DNA of 64,000 nucleotides, taken from contig NZ_CP107036.1 in NCBI RefSeq assembly GCF_029542085.1, forward strand, positions 3,968,001-4,032,000, in the 5' to 3' direction. Under the pieces are notes generated by a model. The model ran no database searches and was not told where the DNA came from. It saw only the letters and a program-made list of their open reading frames with translations. This document shows positions 33,629 to 42,594 of this stretch, piece after piece (positions within the stretch are counted from its first letter, which is position 1; every line of letters starts with the position of its first letter). The DNA comes from Sphingobacterium sp. ML3W. GTDB lineage: Bacteria > Bacteroidota > Bacteroidia > Sphingobacteriales > Sphingobacteriaceae. A program made the translations under genes and the position numbers.

Positions 33629-35911
33629 ATGAGTAACACTAATCGTAAACAGGCAGCGTTAAATTACCACTCAATGGGTAGACCTGGAAAAATAGCTGTT
33701 GTTCCGACAAAACCAACAAATTCGCAAAGAGACTTATCATTAGCATATTCTCCTGGCGTAGCGGAGCCATGTTTGGCTATTGCCGAGAATAAAGAAGATG
33801 CTTATAAATATACCGCAAAAGGGAACCTTGTTGCTGTTATCAGTAACGGTACAGCTGTCTTGGGCCTAGGTGATATCGGCGCTCAAGCAGGTAAACCTGT
33901 CATGGAAGGAAAAGGTTTATTGTTCAAAATTTTTGCTGACATCGATGTATTTGACATCGAAGTGGACACCAAAAATGTTGACGAGTTCGTGAAAATAGTA
34001 AAAGCATTGGAACCAACTTTCGGAGGTATCAACCTGGAAGATATCAAGGCTCCTGAATGTTTTGAAATTGAGCGTCGCCTGAAAGAGGAAATGACGATTC
34101 CCGTTATGCACGATGATCAACATGGTACAGCGATCATTTCAGGTGCAGCCTTGATCAATGCCTGTGAAATTATCGGAAAAGATATCTCCAAAGTAAAAAT
34201 CGTCGTTAATGGTGCTGGTGCTGCTGCGATGTCCTGTACAGCAATGTATATTTCTGTAGGCGCAAGCAAAGAAAACATTGTGATGCTAGACAGTAAAGGT
34301 GTTATCCGTACAGATAGAGAAAATCTGGATAGCATGAAAGCACAATACGCTACTGATCGCGATATCCACACCCTAACAGATGCCGTAAAAGACTCCGATG
34401 TATTTATCGGGTTATCAGCTGCGGATGTCATGTCAGCAGAGATGTTGTTATCAATGGCTCCTAATCCTATTGTTTTGGCGATGGCCAACCCAAATCCGGA
34501 GATTGCTTACGATTTAGCGATGGCTACCCGTAGTGATATTATCATGGGTACTGGCCGTTCGGATTATCCAAATCAGGTGAACAATGTATTGGGTTTCCCT
34601 TACATTTTCCGTGGTGCTTTGGATGTACGCGCAACAGCAATTAATGAGGAAATGAAAATTGCAGCTGTACGCGCTATTGCTGATCTGGCAAAACAACCAG
34701 TTCCAGAAGAAGTCAATCAAGCTTACAATACAAGCAACTTAAAATTCTCTGAAGAATATATCATTCCCAAACCTACCGATCCACGTTTGATCACAGAGGT
34801 TTCTATGGCTGTGGCAAAAGCAGCAATCGAATCTGGTGTAGCGAAAACAGCAATCGAAGATTGGGATAAATACCGCGATGCATTGCGTAAACGTCTGGGT
34901 AAAGATGATGCGATCATGCGCAACTTAACAATGGCAGCTAAAAGAGATCCAAAACGCGTTGTCTTTGCTGAAGCAGATAATTACAAAACATTACGTGCCG
35001 CTCAAATCGTAAAAGAAGAAGGTATTGCAATCCCGATCCTATTAGGTAAGAAAGAGAAAATCCAACGTTTGATCCAAGAGTATGCTTTTGAATTGGATGG
35101 TGTAGAAATTATTGATCCAGTTGCTGAGGTTGATGGTGAAACAGAGCGTTCAAAAAAATTCATCGAGCACCTTTATAACAAAAGACAACGCAGAGGGATC
35201 TCTCGTTACGACGCGCGCAAACTGATGTTTGACCGCAACTATTTTGGTGCTTCTTTAGTTGAGTTTGGTGAGGCAGATACATTGATTTCTGGTATGACCA
35301 AAAATTATGCAAACACCATTCGTCCTGCATTGCACGTTATCGGTGCTAAACCGGGCAGCCGTGTAGCAGGTATGTATATGATGTTAACCAAAAAAGGTCC
35401 TATTTTCATGGGTGATACCACCGTGAATGAGGATCCTACAGCACAAGAGCTAGCTGATATCACATTGCTTTTGGACAAAGCTGTTAAACGCATGAATATC
35501 CAACCGCGCATTGCTTTATTGTCGTACTCTAATTTTGGTTCCAGTGAAGGAAAAACACCTACCAAAGTAAGAGCAGCGGCGCAGATTATTCACGACCAAC
35601 ATCCTGACATTATTGCTGATGGTGATCTACAAGCTAACTTCGCCTTAAATAGCGATATGTTGACTGACAATTTCCCGTTCAGTTGTTTAAACGGGCAATC
35701 AGCAAATACACTTGTTTTCCCTAACCTGGAATCAGGTAATATTGCCTATAAATTATTGCAAGAAGTCGGTGAAGCGGAAGCTGTAGGTCCTATTCTTTTG
35801 GGTATGAACAAACCTATCCATGTACTACAATTGGATAGCTCTGTACGTGAAATCGTCAACATGGTGACTATTGCTGTAGTTGATGTTCAAGCTCATCTTA
35901 AAAATTTATAG
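33629..35911 (+). CDS. maeB: NADP-type malic enzyme with phosphotransacetylase-like domain
   Basis: 760 residues, the MaeB layout. The N-terminal malic enzyme part (about 1-430) has SLAYSPGVAEPC, the LGLGDIGAQAGKPVMEGK stretch, and HDDQHGTA with the metal-binding Asp residues, plus the Rossmann segment VVNGAGAAAMSC. The C-terminal part (about 440-760) resembles phosphate acetyltransferase (PTA: ILLGKKEKIQ..., GYSNFGS-like LLSYSNFGSSEG), which in this family has a regulatory role. It decarboxylates malate to pyruvate while making NADPH. It lies 33 bp before ruvA on the same strand, and a shared transcript is likely. Confidence 0.95.
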   Translation: MSNTNRKQAALNYHSMGRPGKIAVVPTKPTNSQRDLSLAYSPGVAEPCLAIAENKEDAYKYTAKGNLVAVISNGTAVLGLGDIGAQAGKPVMEGKGLLFKIFADIDVFDIEVDTKNVDEFVKIVKALEPTFGGINLEDIKAPECFEIERRLKEEMTIPVMHDDQHGTAIISGAALINACEIIGKDISKVKIVVNGAGAAAMSCTAMYISVGASKENIVMLDSKGVIRTDRENLDSMKAQYATDRDIHTLTDAVKDSDVFIGLSAADVMSAEMLLSMAPNPIVLAMANPNPEIAYDLAMATRSDIIMGTGRSDYPNQVNNVLGFPYIFRGALDVRATAINEEMKIAAVRAIADLAKQPVPEEVNQAYNTSNLKFSEEYIIPKPTDPRLITEVSMAVAKAAIESGVAKTAIEDWDKYRDALRKRLGKDDAIMRNLTMAAKRDPKRVVFAEADNYKTLRAAQIVKEEGIAIPILLGKKEKIQRLIQEYAFELDGVEIIDPVAEVDGETERSKKFIEHLYNKRQRRGISRYDARKLMFDRNYFGASLVEFGEADTLISGMTKNYANTIRPALHVIGAKPGSRVAGMYMMLTKKGPIFMGDTTVNEDPTAQELADITLLLDKAVKRMNIQPRIALLSYSNFGSSEGKTPTKVRAAAQIIHDQHPDIIADGDLQANFALNSDMLTDNFPFSCLNGQSANTLVFPNLESGNIAYKLLQEVGEAEAVGPILLGMNKPIHVLQLDSSVREIVNMVTIAVVDVQAHLKNL

Positions 35912-35944
35912 AATCGCTTAAAATCTTCCTATATTCGTATTACT

Positions 35945-36526
35945 ATGTACGAATATTTCAATGGAAAATTAGCATATAAAGCCCCCACTCATGTTGTTAT
36001 CGACGTGAGTGGGATTGGCTACTATGTTCACATCTCTCTTTATACCTTTTCCCAAATCAAGGATCAGGAAAACTGCAAATTATTTATTTCACTGCAAGTC
36101 AGGGAGGATTCCCACACACTTTATGGCTTTGCCACAGAAGGCGAAAAGAAGCTGTTCGAGAATCTGATTTCAGTTTCAGGCATCGGCCCCAATACGGGTC
36201 GAATGATACTCTCATCCAATACACCTGATGAAATACAGTCTGCCATTGTCAATGGTCAGGTTGCTTTAATCCAGAAAATTAAAGGAATCGGTCCTAAAAC
36301 AGCACAACGTCTGATCCTAGAACTTCAGGATAAACTGAAAAAACAAGGTGTGGAAACGCTCTCAACATCAATTCAATCGCAATCCATACCAGACGAAGCT
36401 TTGTCTGCACTGGTTATGCTAGGTTTCAACAAAGTGGCGGCTGAAAAGGTATTGAACACCATTTTAAAAACAGAAAGCAACCTTTCTGTGGAGGATATGA
36501 TCAAATTAGCGCTAAAGAGGTTATAA
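35945..36526 (+). CDS. ruvA: Holliday junction branch-migration protein RuvA
   Basis: 193 residues, the normal length. The N-terminal OB domain is at about 1-62, with GVGYYVHISL-like GIGYYVHISLYTF, and the region between has the two helix-hairpin-helix motifs LISVSGIGPNTGRMIL (about 70-85) and IQKIKGIGPKTAQRLILEL (about 105-123). The C-terminal domain III (about 145-193, ALSALVMLGFNKVAAEKV) binds RuvB. RuvA grips the four-way DNA junction while RuvB pulls the arms. It shares a strand and close spacing with the malic enzyme gene; that pairing is not functionally obvious. A terminator follows about 93 bp after the stop. Confidence 0.96.
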   Translation: MYEYFNGKLAYKAPTHVVIDVSGIGYYVHISLYTFSQIKDQENCKLFISLQVREDSHTLYGFATEGEKKLFENLISVSGIGPNTGRMILSSNTPDEIQSAIVNGQVALIQKIKGIGPKTAQRLILELQDKLKKQGVETLSTSIQSQSIPDEALSALVMLGFNKVAAEKVLNTILKTESNLSVEDMIKLALKRL

Positions 36527-36618
36527 AATGGGTATCATCGCTTGTTGATCCGCTGACGAACATTCGGTTTACAGATACTTCGACTGGACATATACAGAAC
36601 AAAACATATAGCTCATAC

Positions 36619-36650
36619 AAAAAAAGGAACTTTCAGGTTCCTTTTTTATT
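36619..36650. terminator. Terminator after ruvA
   Basis: A-run, then GGAACTTTCAGGTTCC (GGAAC and GTTCC arms) followed by TTTTTTATTTTC. Likely ends the maeB-ruvA transcript. Confidence 0.8.
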
Positions 36651-36747
36651 TTCTTAATAGCAATCTTAATTCGAATCCCGCAAAGCGATGCTGTGTTTCG
36701 AACTGCGAACATGTAGGTAACAATTTATGAATTGAAAGTAGGCTAAC

Positions 36748-36802
36748 AGGGACTTTATAGGGACTTTATCCGGACCTCATTCGGATTTCATTCGGATAGA
36801 CA
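36748..36802. repeat. Tandem 11-bp repeat array, five units
   Basis: Units AGGGACTTTAT twice, then CCGGACCTCAT, TCGGATTTCAT and TCGGATAGACA, an exact period of 11. An inverted match to the core (ATAAAGTCC) follows at 36806-36814. A weaker 11-bp array is found at 14171-14213. Confidence 0.65.
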
Positions 36803-37189
36803 CGAATAAAGTCCGTTTTATTCCCCGCTAAGATAAGTGTTAAAAGCACTGAAAATATGAAGAAGAATCAAACTTGCCCTCTCCTTAACATGAACCTATT
36901 TGCTCCGATAATTAAGTGATCTGTTTATATATAGAATCGTGAGATGATAGGAATTGAAATAAAGTTTATTGGATTACAAATACAGTTATGGGTTTAATAA
37001 TTATCGTACATCCCTAAGAGATAACACAAACGATTGCTCTAATACAAATAAACACATAATCAATTAGTTACAAAAACACATAAGCACCTCCCCTCACGTT
37101 GCTACAGCCTATTTGTTACAATCCGGCTTTGCTAAAACGTATTTATTCCCTTATTTTTAGGGCTTCGTATTTCAGTTATAATCTCACAC

Positions 37190-39046
37190 ATGAAAAAACT
37201 ATTTTCACTTGCGCTCGCTTTAAGTTTAGGAGCAGCAGCATTTGCGCAAGAAAAGAAAGACATCACATTGAATATTGTGCCTTTACCGCAACATGTTCAG
37301 ATCAAAAACGGGTCATTTAAAGTCAACACAAACACTAAAATTGCATTTGACAGCGATGAGGATAAAAAAGTTGCCACTTTATTCCAGGATTTTCTAAAAA
37401 GTAACTATAACCTCAACCTATCTTTAGTCAAGTCACCGGGTAAGAATAGCATCTATTTTTCGTCAAAAAACGTAAAATCCGCAAACACGGAAGCATACGA
37501 ACTTAACAGCACCTCGGATCAAATTACGGTCAGTGGAAAAGCATCAGGTCTGTTTTATGGCATGCAATCGCTGATTCAGTTACTACCTGTCGACAAAAAA
37601 GCAAGCATCGAAATTCCACAGGCATCGATTCAGGATGAGCCCCGTTTTGCTTACCGCGGGCTGCATCTGGATGTTTCCCGTCACTTTTTTCCTGTAGAAT
37701 TTGTTAAGAAGTACATTGATATTTTGGCTGCTTACAAATTGAATACTTTTCACTGGCACCTGACGGATGATCAAGGATGGCGCATTGAAATTAAATCACA
37801 CCCGAAACTAACGCAGATCGGGGGCTATCGCAATCAAACGCTTTTAGGTAATTATAAAACCGATGGCGACTATGATAACACGCCTTATGGTGGTTTCTAC
37901 ACCCAGGACCAGATCAAAGAAGTCGTGGCTTACGCCAAAGCCAAGTATGTTACCGTCATCCCTGAAATCGAGATGCCTGGTCATGCTTTGGCAGCACTTT
38001 CAGCTTACCCAGAGCTCGGTTGTGGTGATAAACCGGGACCATATACCGCAGCACAGACCTGGGGGGTATTTGATGATGTATTCTGTGCCGGAAAAGAAGA
38101 AACATTTAAGCTATTGGAAGATGTCATCGACGAGGTGATCCCATTATTCCCTAGCCAATATATTCATATCGGTGGCGATGAATGTCCTAAAACAAGATGG
38201 AAGACATGTCCGCATTGTCAAAAAAGAATCAAGGATAACAATCTCAAAGATGAGCATGAATTACAAAGCTATTTTATTCAACGTATGGAAAAATACATTA
38301 ATAGCAAAGGTAAACGTATCATTGGATGGGATGAGATCTTAGAGGGCGGTTTAGCACCAAATGCGACTGTTATGAGCTGGAGAGGTGACCAAGGAGCTAT
38401 CGATGCTGCAAACCAAGGCCATGACGTCATCATCACGGCAAATAGTTATGGTCTATACTTTGATCACAAACAAGGAGCTGATCAAAATAGGGAGCCCTTG
38501 AGTATCGGAGGTCTTTCAACATTGGCTAAGGTATACTCTTCTGATCCTATGCCTAGCAAAATCTCTGAAAACAACAAAAAACATGTCTTGGGTGTTCAAG
38601 CAAATATCTGGACGGAATATATCGGCTCTTCCAATAAAGTAGAGTTTACCATCTTACCACGTGTGTTGGCCCTATCTGAGATTGCCTGGACTCAACCGGA
38701 AAAGAAAAACTGGAAGAATTTCTCCGAGCAACGTGCGGCACATCAACTGGCAAAGCTAGATCAGACAAATACATTCTACCGCGTACCTGAGGCTTATGGT
38801 ATCTCTGATACAACGGTATACGCTTCAGAATATACGATCCGTGGTTTGAAACCATCGGTGGAAGGTGCCAAAATCTATTATACCCTAGATAACTACGACC
38901 CTTCGGAATTAGATCTAGAGTATACAGGTCCGGTTAAAGTGACTGTTCCAAATAGTAAAGAACGAGTATTCAAAGCGGTCGTTATTACACCCTCTGGAAA
39001 AAGAAGCAATTACATCCGGGTAAACATTATCAATACAAAGAAATAA
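37190..39046 (+). CDS. GH20 beta-N-acetylhexosaminidase, exported
   Basis: 618 residues. Signal peptide MKKLFSLALALSLGAAAFAQ. GH20 N-terminal domain (about 25-150), then the TIM barrel with the hexosaminidase motif TFHWHLTDDQGWRIE (about 186-200) and the catalytic Asp330-Glu331 pair in HIGGDECPKTRW; the DE pair supports substrate-assisted retaining catalysis. C-terminal residues about 550-610 match a chitobiase-type FN3-like domain (GAKIYYTLDNYDPSELD). It removes terminal GlcNAc or GalNAc from chitooligosaccharides and glycans, and could also act on peptidoglycan fragments. No transporter gene is adjacent. A terminator follows at 39065. Confidence 0.94.
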   Translation: MKKLFSLALALSLGAAAFAQEKKDITLNIVPLPQHVQIKNGSFKVNTNTKIAFDSDEDKKVATLFQDFLKSNYNLNLSLVKSPGKNSIYFSSKNVKSANTEAYELNSTSDQITVSGKASGLFYGMQSLIQLLPVDKKASIEIPQASIQDEPRFAYRGLHLDVSRHFFPVEFVKKYIDILAAYKLNTFHWHLTDDQGWRIEIKSHPKLTQIGGYRNQTLLGNYKTDGDYDNTPYGGFYTQDQIKEVVAYAKAKYVTVIPEIEMPGHALAALSAYPELGCGDKPGPYTAAQTWGVFDDVFCAGKEETFKLLEDVIDEVIPLFPSQYIHIGGDECPKTRWKTCPHCQKRIKDNNLKDEHELQSYFIQRMEKYINSKGKRIIGWDEILEGGLAPNATVMSWRGDQGAIDAANQGHDVIITANSYGLYFDHKQGADQNREPLSIGGLSTLAKVYSSDPMPSKISENNKKHVLGVQANIWTEYIGSSNKVEFTILPRVLALSEIAWTQPEKKNWKNFSEQRAAHQLAKLDQTNTFYRVPEAYGISDTTVYASEYTIRGLKPSVEGAKIYYTLDNYDPSELDLEYTGPVKVTVPNSKERVFKAVVITPSGKRSNYIRVNIINTKK

Positions 39047-39064
39047 AATAATATACCCCATGCG

Positions 39065-39115
39065 AAAGCGCTAATATTCTGTTAACTTTGAGCAGATATT
39101 AGCGCTTTTTTATTA
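39065..39115 (+). terminator. Rho-independent terminator of hexosaminidase gene
   Basis: AAGCGCTAATAT pairs with ATATTAGCGCTT around about 18 nt, followed by a run of Ts, just after the stop. Confidence 0.8.
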
Positions 39116-39154
39116 GCGTGCAGTATCACTTCAAGAATTTAAAAAAGAATTTTT

Positions 39155-39631
39155 ATGGCTGAGGATTTACGAATTGCCAAGGGCAGCAAAGAGGAACAAT
39201 ATCAGAATTTACTTCCGCAGATAGGTGGATTGTTACAGGGAGAAAATAATCAGGTTGCAAATCTTGCCAATATTGCAGCAGCATTAAAGGAGCAGTTTAA
39301 TTTCTTTTGGGTGGGTTTTTATCTTGTAGACAATGCTGAAGAGCTTGTGCTCGGTCCCTTCCAAGGTCCTGTCGCCTGTACGCGTATAAAAAAAGGACGG
39401 GGTGTATGCGGTGGAGCTTGGGCACAGGAAAAAACACTTATTGTACCCGATGTGGAGCTGTTCCCTGGACATATTGCCTGTAGCTCTCTTTCACGCTCTG
39501 AAATCGTATTGCCCGTATATCGTCAGGGGGAAATTATAGGTGTTCTCGATGTGGATAGCAGTGAACTGGACAGCTTTGATGAAATTGACGGAAAATACCT
39601 TACCCAAATCTTGCAGTTATTGGACAATTAG
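39155..39631 (+). CDS. msrC: Free methionine-R-sulfoxide reductase (fRMsr), GAF domain
   Basis: 158 residues, one GAF domain filling the protein. All three cysteines of the enzyme family are present: Cys75 (PVACTRI), Cys85 (GRGVCGGAW) and Cys109 (GHIACSS); in E. coli the last is the catalytic one and the others resolve it. The enzyme reduces free (not protein-bound) Met-R-sulfoxide in the cytoplasm, with thioredoxin as the usual donor. It stands alone, between the GH20 gene's terminator and the convergent WD40 gene. Other GAF proteins lack this Cys set, which makes the call firm. Confidence 0.92.
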   Translation: MAEDLRIAKGSKEEQYQNLLPQIGGLLQGENNQVANLANIAAALKEQFNFFWVGFYLVDNAEELVLGPFQGPVACTRIKKGRGVCGGAWAQEKTLIVPDVELFPGHIACSSLSRSEIVLPVYRQGEIIGVLDVDSSELDSFDEIDGKYLTQILQLLDN

Positions 39632-39800
39632 TGTCTAGATAACGATAAAAATATGTCTATCGTTCAAACATACAACTTCAAAGGTCAGCGTTAGTCCCTG
39701 TTAACAAAAAAACAATAATGCGACAAAGTTCTAACGTCCCAAATTGGACACTATTTCCTCATTTTCTATGGGAGCTTCATCAGATTATTTTTCGAATATT

Positions 39801-40703
39801 TTACTGTTGAAATTCCCATATCTTGACTAATTTATCATCACTAACGCTAAAGAAATAGCGACCATCGTCAGACCAGACACCCGCATTGACAGATAGATGA
39901 TGACCATCTTGCATTTTGTCACGGCTCATGTTCTTCAACAAAGCAAAATCCGCGTTAGACCAAAATTTCAATGACTTGTCTCTGCTTACCGTGGCGAATA
40001 ATGGTTCAACTGGATGTGGATAGATTCCATATACAGTAAACAAGTGTGGGACAAATGAAAAGTTATTACTCAACTGACTGACATCCGAAATAATGAGCTG
40101 TGCATCACGGCCACCGCTTAATAGTCTATTTTGAAGAAAAGCCAACGAGGTTGTGGGCAGGCTATGGAGCTGCAAACGCTCAATGACATGAAAGTCTTCA
40201 CTATCCAGTAAATATACCCAGCCATCTTTATCGCCTAATGCAATTCTGTTTGATTTTTCATCGACAGCAATACTCCGAACTGTTGTTTGGGATAGCTGTA
40301 GCTCATAAATACCTTTATATGTAGCGAGGTCGATCACATAGAGTCTTCCCTCTTCCCCTACAGCCAGAAGCTCATTTTTTTGCTTGACAAACGCAAGAGC
40401 AAAGATGGCTTTTTTACCCAATTGTAAACTCGCGACAAGTTTTTGTTCTTGTACATCCACAAAAAGTAATTTCCCCTCACGTAATGCAATCGCTAAGATA
40501 GCCGTTCCTGGGATCAGTTTTAAAGCATATACAGAGGAAGTCACAGCACAGAGGATACGTTTAAAGCTATTTTTTTCGATATCCCATTCAACCACGCCCT
40601 TGTCATTACCACCTGTAAAGAATGTATTCGGATCGTATCCTTTTTCTACGCAAAAAATTGGATTTTGATGTCCAGGTAATGTCGCTCTTAATTTAATATC
40701 CAT
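39801..40703 (-). CDS. WD40-repeat protein, cytoplasmic
   Basis: 300 residues from the Met at 40703 (MDIKLRATLPGHQNPIFC...), which matches how WD40 blades begin; the longer frame adds 18 residues (MEQEWPLRM...) with no family character. WD40-like blades repeat through the protein: FFTGGNDKGVVEWDI, the LAIALREGKLLFVDV blade, RIALGDKDGWVYLLD, LLSGGRDAQLIISDV, LFATVSRDKSLKFWS and FFSVSDDKLVKIWEF. About seven blades make a beta propeller, which usually serves as a protein-protein platform; no enzymatic motif is seen. No partner is apparent nearby. Confidence 0.88.
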   Translation of the reverse strand: MDIKLRATLPGHQNPIFCVEKGYDPNTFFTGGNDKGVVEWDIEKNSFKRILCAVTSSVYALKLIPGTAILAIALREGKLLFVDVQEQKLVASLQLGKKAIFALAFVKQKNELLAVGEEGRLYVIDLATYKGIYELQLSQTTVRSIAVDEKSNRIALGDKDGWVYLLDSEDFHVIERLQLHSLPTTSLAFLQNRLLSGGRDAQLIISDVSQLSNNFSFVPHLFTVYGIYPHPVEPLFATVSRDKSLKFWSNADFALLKNMSRDKMQDGHHLSVNAGVWSDDGRYFFSVSDDKLVKIWEFQQ

Positions 40704-41133
40704 AGTTATATCTTCAAGCTCTCCAGATGACATTCGGAGAGGCCATTCTTGCTCCAATCTTTTTCCAACGGACCATCCGCTTTTTCGTTTACTTGTTTAT
40801 TACTTCGTTTCACTGACGCACAATAAAAGCGCAGAAAATAATAAAACTTTCATGCTTCCACACAAGCACCAACAGCTGTAAAAACAGCCGGAAAGTTCCT
40901 TCTGGCCAACAAACCTAACATAACGAACTCATTGATGTCCTAATAAAAAAAATAAGAATCAATAAAAACAGACACCTTCAGAAAAAAAGAAGTGCAGTAT
41001 ATCCACAAATATACTGCACTTCCAAGACTATTTTGTCATATTACCTTAAAGCCTCGTCCCCATCCCTAGATCCAATCTAATTTATCCAAAAATATTTGGG
41101 ATCGATAACAGAAACTTTCTTTGAAAAACAGCG
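40704..41133. other. Intergenic region between WD40 gene and hisIE
   Basis: About 430 bp (a short part could be the extended WD40 start). The only clear element is the hisIE terminator at 40982-41022. No gene found. Confidence 0.6.
40982..41022 (-). terminator. Terminator of his operon
   Basis: AAGTGCAGTATAT pairs with ATATACTGCACTT (perfect 13-bp stem) with a short loop and a T-run on the minus strand. It lies 110 bp after the hisIE stop. Confidence 0.85.
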
Positions 41134-41718
41134 CTATTGATGTCTGCTTTCAAGATTTTTAGCGATTGTTTCCAACGAAAAGCCTTTTTCACGCAACAAT
41201 ACGATCAAATGGAACAATAAATCGGAAGTCTCATTGATAAAGTCAGTCTCGGTTTCCGTTAATGCCGCGATCACGGTTTCTACCGCTTCTTCACCTACCT
41301 TTTGGGCGATTTTATTAATTCCTCTGGAGCGAAGACGATTGACATAGGATTCGTCAGAAGGATTTTCGTAGCGATGATTTACAATACGTTCCAGTTCCAA
41401 AATAAAATTCTGATTGAAGTCCGTATTGAAACAACTCCGACTTCCTGTATGACAAGTAGGTCCCATAGGATCGGCCTTGATCAATACGGTATCTTTATCG
41501 CAGTCTATATGAATACTCTTTACATTTAAAAAGTTACCACTCTCCTCTCCTTTAGTCCAGAGACGATTTTTGCTACGAGAGAAAAAAGTCACGCGCTTTT
41601 CCGTCTGTGTCTTTTGCCAAGCCTCTTCGTTCATATAGCCCAGCATCAACACCTCTAGTGTTTGGGCATCCTGCACGATCACTGGAACAAGTCCGTCACT
41701 TTTTGCGAAATCTAACAT
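41134..41718 (-). CDS. hisIE: Bifunctional phosphoribosyl-AMP cyclohydrolase/phosphoribosyl-ATP pyrophosphohydrolase
   Basis: 194 residues, the two-domain HisIE. The N-terminal half is the HisI cyclohydrolase (about 1-110: VQDAQTLEVLMLGYMN, FFSRSKNRLWTKGEESGN, the Zn-site CDKDTVLIKADPMGPTCHTG with its Cys residues). The C-terminal half is the HisE pyrophosphohydrolase (about 110-194: KVGEEAVETVIAAL, metal-binding Glu and Asp). It carries out histidine steps 2 and 3. Last gene of the his run. A hairpin plus 7-bp-repeat element (41725-41782) ends right before its start codon, so it is separated from hisF by 122 bp. Confidence 0.96.
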   Translation of the reverse strand: MLDFAKSDGLVPVIVQDAQTLEVLMLGYMNEEAWQKTQTEKRVTFFSRSKNRLWTKGEESGNFLNVKSIHIDCDKDTVLIKADPMGPTCHTGSRSCFNTDFNQNFILELERIVNHRYENPSDESYVNRLRSRGINKIAQKVGEEAVETVIAALTETETDFINETSDLLFHLIVLLREKGFSLETIAKNLESRHQ

Positions 41719-41724
41719 TGTATT

Positions 41725-41782
41725 AGTATCTAGTATTTAGTATTGAGTAATTAGATTTTACTCACGTAAGCCATCAGCTTAC
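41725..41782 (-). repeat. Hairpin plus heptad repeat element, copy 1 (before hisIE)
   Basis: Four 7-bp units AGTATCT, AGTATTT, AGTATTG, AGTAATT (41725-41752) and a hairpin GTAAGC-CATCA-GCTTAC (41766-41782), then a purine-rich tract (to about 41840, on the minus strand). The repeats end 7 bp from the hisIE start codon. Compare copy 2 at 43966-44023. Confidence 0.7.
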
Positions 41783-41840
41783 TTAATATTATCCTTACTC
41801 CTTTATCCTCACTCTTTATTCCCTGATCCTTGCTCCAAAA

Positions 41841-42593
41841 CTATCTTACGACTATACCATTATGCCGTAAGGTCTGTTTAAGATCTGGAATCAATATTTC
41901 CCCATAGTGGAATACGGAAGCAGCTAAGGCAGCATCCACATTGGCCTGTTGGAAGACATCGACAAAATGTTGTTGATTTCCAGCGCCACCCGATGCAATT
42001 AACGGTATATGAATGCGATCGTTTACAGCTTTTAATAATCCGTTATCAAACCCATTCTTCGTACCATCGTGATCCATTGATGTCAGGAGAATTTCCCCAG
42101 CACCGCGTTCCTGTGCTTCCAATATCCAATCCAAGGTATTGATCTCCGTCTTGATACGTCCACCACTCAAGTGAACAAAATCTTGACCTTCAATTGACCT
42201 TGTATCTACTGCAACCACAACAAACTGGGCACCGAAAGCTGCAGCCATTTGATTGATCAGTTCAGGGTTGCGCACAGCCGCAGAGTTGATGGATATCTTA
42301 TCTGCCCCAGCATTTAACAGGATATCGGCATCTTTTATTTCATTGATACCACCACCTATCGTAAAAGGAATATTCACCTGACGAGCTACTGCTTTGACAA
42401 GATCTATTGTCGTCTTGCGCCCTTCATGTGTAGCCGCGATATCTAAAAAAACAAGCTCATCCGCTCCTTGTTGGGAGTATTCGTAGGCTAATTCAACAGG
42501 GTCACCGGCGTCGCGCAAGTCTACAAAATTGACTCCTTTTACTGTACGTCCATCTTTAACATCCAAGCAAGGAATTATCCGTTTTGCCAGCAT
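41841..42593 (-). CDS. hisF: Imidazole glycerol phosphate synthase, cyclase subunit
   Basis: 250 residues, TIM barrel. The catalytic Asp residues Asp11 (IPCLDVKDGR) and Asp130 (VAVDTRS) are present. HisF joins PRFAR with ammonia to make imidazole glycerol phosphate and AICAR; HisH supplies the ammonia through the barrel. It is preceded by hisA with one base between the genes, and followed by hisIE. Confidence 0.97.
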   Translation of the reverse strand: MLAKRIIPCLDVKDGRTVKGVNFVDLRDAGDPVELAYEYSQQGADELVFLDIAATHEGRKTTIDLVKAVARQVNIPFTIGGGINEIKDADILLNAGADKISINSAAVRNPELINQMAAAFGAQFVVVAVDTRSIEGQDFVHLSGGRIKTEINTLDWILEAQERGAGEILLTSMDHDGTKNGFDNGLLKAVNDRIHIPLIASGGAGNQQHFVDVFQQANVDAALAASVFHYGEILIPDLKQTLRHNGIVVR

Positions 42594-42594
42594 G

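Larger units (their letters stand above)
36527..37189. other. Long intergenic region before hexosaminidase gene
   Basis: 663 bp. Contains the ruvA terminator, a tRNA-like 3' fragment (about 36667-36682, judged chance), an 11-bp tandem array (36748-36802) and AT-rich DNA. No gene found. Confidence 0.6.

Noticed and set aside
36667..36700. tRNA T-arm-like segment (TTCGAATCCCGC)
   Set aside because: It lacks the complementary 5' half (GCGGG) and the rest of a cloverleaf on either strand; no acceptor stem or CCA context. Treated as chance or a worn fragment.
36748..36802. CRISPR array
   Set aside because: Units are 11 bp with no spacers of fixed length and no cas genes anywhere in the window.
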